This document shows positions 19,310-23,969 of a DNA stretch of 23,969 bases, piece by piece. Made by a program: the position numbers and the translations under genes. The first letter of the stretch is position 1, and each line of letters starts with the position of its first letter. The DNA lies in the NCBI GenBank assembly GCA_008000375.1, contig SMOI01000437.1:1-23969 (forward strand). Direction: 5' to 3'. The notes under the pieces are model-generated. The model did no database searches, was not told the origin of the DNA, and saw only the letters and a program-made list of their open reading frames with translations. The DNA comes from Poteriospumella lacustris. Taxonomy: Eukaryota; Sar; Chrysophyceae; Chromulinales; Dinobryaceae.

Positions 19310-19514
19310 TTCCGAAGCATTCACCTTCAGTGATTGGAGAAGGCCTTTAGGGGTGTGGGGGTCCAAGTTTCGCCGTGTCCGTTTGAAGTCTCTACCTCGG
19401 TAGTGTTTCGTCACTTGTCATTTGTAACTTGTCGCTAATGGCTGTGTGCGCTCAGACCATTAGGCATTCGTGAGCGTCGCGTTTTCGATGGCTTCGGCCC
19501 CAAACTAACTTACG
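19310..19514 (+). repeat. Direct repeat pair, right copy
   Basis: This is the counterpart of 18193-18358. It has an extra AAGGCCTTT near 19341 and about 40 extra bases before the final CCCCAAACTAACTTAC block. The long central block GTTTCGCCGTGTCCGTTTGA is identical in both copies. Confidence 0.8.
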
Positions 19515-21230
19515 TTTTCAGCGCCAAGTGCTCTTGATGCATGTCTTCGAGCTCTCCGGTTGCATTGGTTTTTTGTTCACCGATGCGTGTGCGGGTGATC
19601 ATGTGAGCTGCCGAAACGTTTCCTACCATTGATCTGAGAGGTACCGCAACCAACACTTCATCCAACCTTTTCAACGTAAAGTCACTGTTTTCGAGCGGTT
19701 CCCAATCCGTTTCAATCGTACGATTGAACCAACCACAGCAAGAAGCTGTGTCACTGTCAAACCCACCATAGCGCCAAATTGGAGCTTCGGACAATCCCTC
19801 TTGAAGTGTCCGAACTCCTTGCACTAATTGGAACGATCCTCTATTGGTGAAGGCTTGGTTTGGTGGTCCGATGAATCGCCAGCTGCTTTATTCCCATTAT
19901 AGTCTTCCTTACACACTATACTGAATATAGCTTGAACCAATGAAATGTACACGCCCTTATGGCGGCGGGGCTTCGCATTGTCTTGGCCAATGATCGCTCG
20001 GTCTTGTTCGAATTCGAACAGATCCTCTTTGCCATCGACTTCTCAGATCGGCGGCTTCTCTTGGATTTTGTGGACATCGATTTTGTGGACATCTGATCCA
20101 CTCCACACCATTTGTCGCACCATACACAATAGAAACTCCTGCCCCCGACCAATTCGTTTCAGAAACCCGCACCATCAATAGCTAATCAAACTCATCAGTA
20201 GCCCCGGGCTGTATCCATTGAGCAGGGTAGAGCCGCGCGAGGGAGTGACCCAGCACTGTCGGAGTGAAAGTCTCCTTACTGCAGTACTCCCAACCTCGTT
20301 TCTTGTTTTCAGCAGATAGCACATTGCCGCGCAAGAGGAAAGATTTCTCGACCCAATCATCTGGGGTTTCCCCAGGGTGGCGCTCTTGCTTAGCGGGACG
20401 GAGCTGCCTTGGTTTGAATTGGTAGGCCACATTGAACGCAGCTTCAATTGTGGATGGGTAATTGTCCCGTCCCGCGGCGTATTCGTTAGCCAGATGGGAC
20501 AGAAGTTCGTCATAGGCTGATTGGTTTAAACGCTGCAACAATTCTCTCGCCACTAAGGTCGTGTCTGTAGCCACGATGTGGTCCATGAGAAAAGCTTCTG
20601 TTGCCTCGGTGTAACTGGGATCATCGCCAGGGTCTGGCAGTAAGTCCAAACACAATAATGATATCATAATCTTCGAATCGGACAAGTATTGCACCTCCTG
20701 CTCAAAGCGAGCTCTGAATGAGGACAACGACTCGTCGTCTCTTTGTCGCATCTTGAACCAACGAGTTTCAAAAGGATCGGCATTACTTGTCAATCCTCTG
20801 AGGACCACTCGTTTCAAGAGTCGCCACAGACGCAGAGGATCCTTGGACTCAGCATTGACTTCATAGTTGCTCGAAGTTTCGAGGACTGTCCCCAATTGTC
20901 GTGTACATTGACGTACACAAGCTCCTTTTGGAGTTCGAAGTTTAATTCCTCGAGAGCTTGAGCTTCAATCTTCTTCTTTATTCCGAGAGCTTGAAGGCTG
21001 TTGGGATTGGCTGCCCAAATGTGTTCTTCGGCAGCGGTGATTGGGATCTTGCGGATCCTCGGCTCGATAGTTTCCTTGAATATGATGCCGAAGCCCAGGT
21101 GGTCCACTTCGATGCTACGTCCGAAGGTTTCTGCAGCGACTTGAAGTCGTATGTGATCTTTGGGAATACCCAAGATGTCGAACAGTTCTGTTCTTGTGCG
21201 GGACGGATTACTTGAATCCTGAGATGTCAT
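19510..21230 (-). pseudogene. Copia-type retrotransposon gag with CCHC zinc knuckle, frameshifted
   Basis: The start ATG at 21230 gives MTSQDSSNPSRTRTELFDIL. The first frame runs to about 20890, where a one-base shift passes to a second frame that ends with TAG at 20182. That frame contains LRLWRLLKRVVLRG, FKMRQRDDESLSSFRARFE and AAGRDNYPSTIEAAFN, the W..L......L.....ES...F..RF and YP.T...A patterns of gag proteins in copia-like elements. After a poorly preserved stretch a zinc knuckle lies at 19791-19832 (CKEFGHFKRDCPK); its first Cys is replaced by Ser and a TAG stands before the second Cys. A further frame (19824-19510, RYGGFDSDTASCCGWF) may be protease-region sequence. Gag would form the particle core. 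The pol part is not recognisable to the left of 19510. Confidence 0.65.
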
Positions 21231-21272
21231 TGTTCTGCTGTAGAGGCAGAATAAATATATTAGTAATAACAT

Positions 21273-21762
21273 CTATTCCCTTAGTGGAACAGTAGTACTA
21301 ATGTGACCCCTACAGGGTCAGGACGCTTTTATTGAATGTCGCTCCCCCAGATGTCGGTCGCATTTGGGAATCTAGGTTTGAACATATACAATGGACATAT
21401 TGTGTAGTTCTTGCGTATGTATAGATGGAAGAATTCAATAAACGTACATGTGTACGGTTTCACTAAGGGTCTTCGCGCATTGCTCTAGTTTTGGATTGTG
21501 TTGAGGTGATCTAGGCACAAGAGAGGCGCACTTCGGGTTTCCCCGACCTCATCTTGGAGGCCTAAGCCCCAATATTGTATAAATTTTCACACACCTGTGA
21601 ACGTTTGTGAGGGTTACAATCAAATTATGATTTTACATGTATTGTGGAAGCTGATATTTTCAGCTTTAGGTTGACGTTTATGATTGTTTTTCCATTCTTT
21701 GTAGGAAAGTTGAATACTTAGTCACTTTAGTGTCCAAATTAAAGTTTTAATTTAATTTCAGC
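21273..21762. other. AT-rich stretch without a gene
   Basis: No coding frame or tRNA-primer site was recognised. On the minus strand, just above the gag start, TTATTCTGCCTCTACAG looks like a 3' splice site or leader end, and AATAAAA occurs near 21330. An inverted pair TTCACA-CACC-TGTGAA lies at about 21587-21602. It could be the 5' leader or LTR of the gag element on one side and the terminal region of the Rep element on the other. Confidence 0.35.
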
Positions 21763-22338
21763 CTAAATATTGATTGTACTTTTTGCCCTCTTCGTGAGTG
21801 GCATAGGTGACGAAACAGACGACAATGTTGTGCTAGTTGCCTGTGAGTCGTCAAATGTGTCTTCGCCTTCAGACAAGGCACTTGCGGCGCGCTTCTTTGC
21901 AGGCAAGCATGACGAATGGCAGAAGCCTGTTACACCGCCACAAGTAGACTCGGATGAGTCTTCTTTTCTTGCAATCGACATGTGGCATCGCTGGCACACA
22001 GCGAATGAGACATCCCCGACCTTGTAGCACTTGCAGTGAACCCATTTGTTGGAACCTCACAGTGAGGCAATGAGAGCTTGTTTCCTAATTAGTTTGGAAC
22101 ACGACGAGCAAATGGTCTCAAACTTAGATAGCATCACACGTACGGTACAATTGGGAGATGGTTCTCCGTTGATTTCCGATGAGCATCTCACGTAGTTTGG
22201 GGTCATATCAGCATCGCCGAAAACTCGAAGCCAACCATCGCACGACGCGCTGGGACAATCCAGGCGAAGATGATCCGAAAATATTTCGATTCTCTTCGAA
22301 GGAGACGGATTTGATGATGGCGAAGGGGCTGCATTCAT
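21763..22338 (-). pseudogene. Cys-rich protein divergent to the Rep gene, one in-frame TGA
   Basis: From ATG at 22338 the frame encodes 93 residues, meets TGA at 22057-22059, and stays open in the same frame to a stop at 21763. The first part has C28, C33, C52, C64, C77 and C80 (TICSSCSKLI). After the TGA come WVHCKCYKVGD, VCQRCHMS and TGFCHSSC, then a Ser/Asp-rich tail with a basic end (PLTKRAKS). The F.TIC..C...I.K.....KWVHC pattern looks like a treble-clef type zinc-binding domain. Because frame and Cys pattern continue across the stop, I read the TGA as a single nonsense mutation. It lies head to head with the Rep gene across about 200 bp holding a stem-loop, so the two probably belong to one element. 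Its role is unknown; DNA binding is an inference. Confidence 0.5.
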
Positions 22339-22358
22339 GTTACCAATTGAATATGCCG

Positions 22359-22421
22359 ACAGTTGATGCCTGCTTGTGGCTTGAATATCTGCTTGTGGCT
22401 TTAATCAGCACAGTTGATGCC
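22359..22421. repeat. Paired short direct repeats beside the stem-loop (iteron-like)
   Basis: ACAGTTGATGCC occurs at 22359-22370 and 22410-22421, and between them TGCTTGTGGCTT occurs twice, near 22371 and 22390. Short repeats next to a stem-loop are how Rep proteins recognise origins in many rolling-circle replicons. That role here is inferred from arrangement only. Confidence 0.7.
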
Positions 22422-22538
22422 TTCGTATTGGCAACCAAACAATCCAACCAAAGTTTGGTGTGAATCTTTGGCTAAACGATAAAAGATTCGCACCAAACTT
22501 TGATTGGATTGGTTGGTTGCTAAGACGAAGGCCTCAAC
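22413..22538. repeat. Long imperfect stem-loop upstream of the Rep gene (origin candidate)
   Basis: Arms 22413-22469 and 22482-22538 are 57 nt each and pair with about six mismatches; the loop GGCTAAACGATA is 12 nt. The arms contain ACCAAAGTTTGGTG-type text, which is itself nearly palindromic. The right arm ends five bases before the first ATG of the Rep gene. I do not see the CRESS-virus nonanucleotide (NANTATTAC). Mismatch in the arms means the hairpin is not a trivial assembly fold-back. Confidence 0.85.
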
Positions 22539-22542
22539 GGCA

Positions 22543-23969
22543 ATGATGATCACTCGTCGCATGTGTTTTGTGGTAAACATCACAATCAAATGCAAAATCA
22601 AAATGCAAACTAGAAAGAGAAATAATCTCTTCGAAGAAGAAGCCTCGGACGGATTATCAATTCGTGATGATGATGCGAGCTTCAACGAAGACAGCGCTGG
22701 CTCGTTAGACGATTTCATCGTCAATACTTCCGACGACGAAGAAGACGACGAGGAAGACGTTGAGCTGGAAAGCATGAATGACAGCGAAGTCTTGGGGGCA
22801 CTTCTGCAAGGTAAAAAGCAACCAAGGCGACAATCATCTCAAGTGCAGCAAACAACAAGTTCAAGTTGCTCTTCTTCTACTCCGAACTCTCCCGTCGCTG
22901 TTGCAGCCTGCGTTTCAGCCTCAGTGACACCGAAGCGCAGAGGTAGACCTGTTGGTTCTACCAGCAAGCACAATCTTGACAGTGGAACCAAAACAAATGG
23001 TACATCAAGCAAAGTTATGAAACCGCCTGGTCATGATCATTATCCGATCAATGATTTTTCTCTGACGGTGTCGAAGCTGAAAGGGGATGTTGCAATAGGT
23101 CTCATTGACGTCATAAGCAACTTCATTGAAGAGTTTTGCCTCAAAGGAGGTGTTTCTACGGAGGTGGGGCATCGCGCTCACAACCTCCATCTCCAAAGCG
23201 TTTTTCGCATCAAGTATCCAAGAGAGCCGGACAGCGTCAAGATCTTGACGAAGATGATCAAGGATGCGGTTAAGGCTTACACCAAATCCCTGAAGGACTA
23301 TCGAATCTATCTGAAACCGTTGACAAAATCTCAGACTTTTGCATTGATGATTGGATACATTTCTAAAGATGAGGGCCAGCCCCATTTTCAGACCCGTCTC
23401 TTCCGCATATCGAACCAGGAAATTCAAGCGGGCAGACTTGAACACTCATCCATGCAAGCAACATTCGATGATGATAGAAAAGTTATCAACATGAAGAACT
23501 TCTTCAGCGAATGCTTTAAGTTCAACAAGCGAAGCTTCTCTCCATTGGTGGTATCAATTGACTTTTGCCTGGCCTACATGATCCAGTCTCAACAATACTG
23601 TCTCACGCCGGACTTCATTAGCTGCTTCCGCAAAATTGACTTAAACGAGGCCAACATATTGTGGGACATGCTGCATCAGCCAGAGAATGCCACTGTTGCT
23701 ATGGTTCGCTCCATTATCTTTGACACCCGAACTTACGATTCCAGAAGACCAGCTCCACGATATTTCATGCCCGGATTGGCTGAAGCGTCCACCTTACCAG
23801 ACGATGACATTGATACTGAAGGCTCAGTTTCATTCTCCATCGAGCGCACGGGCTTGTGCAAGGCCACACGTCTTTGCAAGGCCATGCAAGCGACGATGGC
23901 TGGCGCGGAACAGCGTGACCGTCAGTACTTTGACGATGCCGAATACGTGGAATTGCCCAGTTGTGGTTC
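22543..23969 (+). CDS. HUH/Rep-type rolling-circle replication endonuclease, partial (open at right edge)
   Basis: The frame has an in-frame TGA at 22501, ATGs at 22543, 22546, 22561 and 22603, and stays open for 475 codons to the window end. Numbering from 22543: residues about 29-80 are acidic and Ser-rich; KRRGRPVGS at 131-139 is an AT-hook-like/NLS segment. Then come Rep motif I (F172-SLTV), motif II (NLHLQ, H216-L-Q218, the HUQ form) and motif III (GYISKDEG, catalytic Y272 with K275), followed by QPHFQTRLFRISNQEIQ. One Tyr, HUQ and YxxKD are the signature of CRESS-type Reps. Replitrons, described as a second group of eukaryotic HUH transposons beside Helitrons, use related single-Tyr enzymes. 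No Walker A motif is visible in the 180 residues after motif III. The enzyme would nick one strand and bind its 5' end covalently. The true start may be 22603 (MQTRKRNN), which has A at -3. No frameshift is seen. Confidence 0.75.
   Translation, partial: MMITRRMCFVVNITIKCKIKMQTRKRNNLFEEEASDGLSIRDDDASFNEDSAGSLDDFIVNTSDDEEDDEEDVELESMNDSEVLGALLQGKKQPRRQSSQVQQTTSSSCSSSTPNSPVAVAACVSASVTPKRRGRPVGSTSKHNLDSGTKTNGTSSKVMKPPGHDHYPINDFSLTVSKLKGDVAIGLIDVISNFIEEFCLKGGVSTEVGHRAHNLHLQSVFRIKYPREPDSVKILTKMIKDAVKAYTKSLKDYRIYLKPLTKSQTFALMIGYISKDEGQPHFQTRLFRISNQEIQAGRLEHSSMQATFDDDRKVINMKNFFSECFKFNKRSFSPLVVSIDFCLAYMIQSQQYCLTPDFISCFRKIDLNEANILWDMLHQPENATVAMVRSIIFDTRTYDSRRPAPRYFMPGLAEASTLPDDDIDTEGSVSFSIERTGLCKATRLCKAMQATMAGAEQRDRQYFDDAEYVELPSCG

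Noticed and set aside
22401-22775. Minus-strand Ser-rich frame over the Rep start
   Set aside because: Its poly-Ser run is the antisense of the acidic region of the Rep protein; it is a shadow. The same applies to minus 23005-23445.
1-23969. tRNA genes or tRNA primer-binding sites
   Set aside because: Scattered GTTCAAA-like boxes occur, but no cloverleaf with matching arms and no PBS next to an LTR edge could be supported by eye.
22543-23969. Helitron Rep/helicase as the identity of the right-edge gene
   Set aside because: Helitron Reps carry two catalytic tyrosines and a different motif context. This frame has a single YxxK motif of the CRESS type.

Overview
The window looks like nuclear DNA of a microbial eukaryote, packed with transposable elements. 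Support for a eukaryote: two lineages of Ty3/gypsy LTR retrotransposon, Ty1/copia-type gag and integrase pieces, a LINE-like tail, a MULE-type transposase interrupted by a GT-AG intron, and Harbinger-like and Tc1/IS630-like transposase remnants. The copia fragments resemble the copia-like elements common in diatoms and other stramenopile algae, so a diatom or related stramenopile is my best guess. That rests on recalled family resemblance, not on a search. I see no convincing host housekeeping gene, tRNA or rRNA.

Left part (1-5824): one well-preserved plus-strand gypsy element. It has a 1237-codon pol frame (RT, RNase H, integrase, chromodomain-like tail), then a convergent antisense gene of 531 codons, then a probable 3' LTR. 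The antisense protein is unassigned but carries a DGNC motif and a distant His/Asp pair that recall a papain-fold cysteine peptidase.

Middle part (5825-13490): a graveyard of nested remnants. There are unassigned minus-strand coding fragments, a 257-bp repeat, a LINE-like C-terminus meeting a copia integrase fragment tail to tail, and a minus-strand gypsy element with its 3' LTR and polypurine tract. That gypsy pol is dead: it has a single-A frameshift, three in-frame TAG stops and a deletion removing the first integrase Asp.

Right-middle part (13499-21272): pieces of three cut-and-paste transposases (DDE_4/Harbinger-like, MULE with a FLYWCH-like finger and an intron, DDE_3/Tc1-IS630-like), a second exact copy of the 257-bp repeat, a pair of related direct repeats about 1.1 kb apart, and a frameshifted copia-type gag with a damaged CCHC zinc knuckle.

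Right edge (21763-23969), the most interesting part: a plus-strand frame, open to the window end, carries the three motifs of a rolling-circle HUH/Rep endonuclease. Just upstream lie a long stem-loop (57-nt arms, 12-nt loop) and two pairs of short direct repeats, and on the other side a divergent Cys-rich gene broken by one in-frame TGA. Stem-loop, iteron-like repeats and ambisense genes resemble the origin layout of single-strand DNA replicons. The locus is a candidate Replitron-type transposon or an endogenised CRESS-like replicon.
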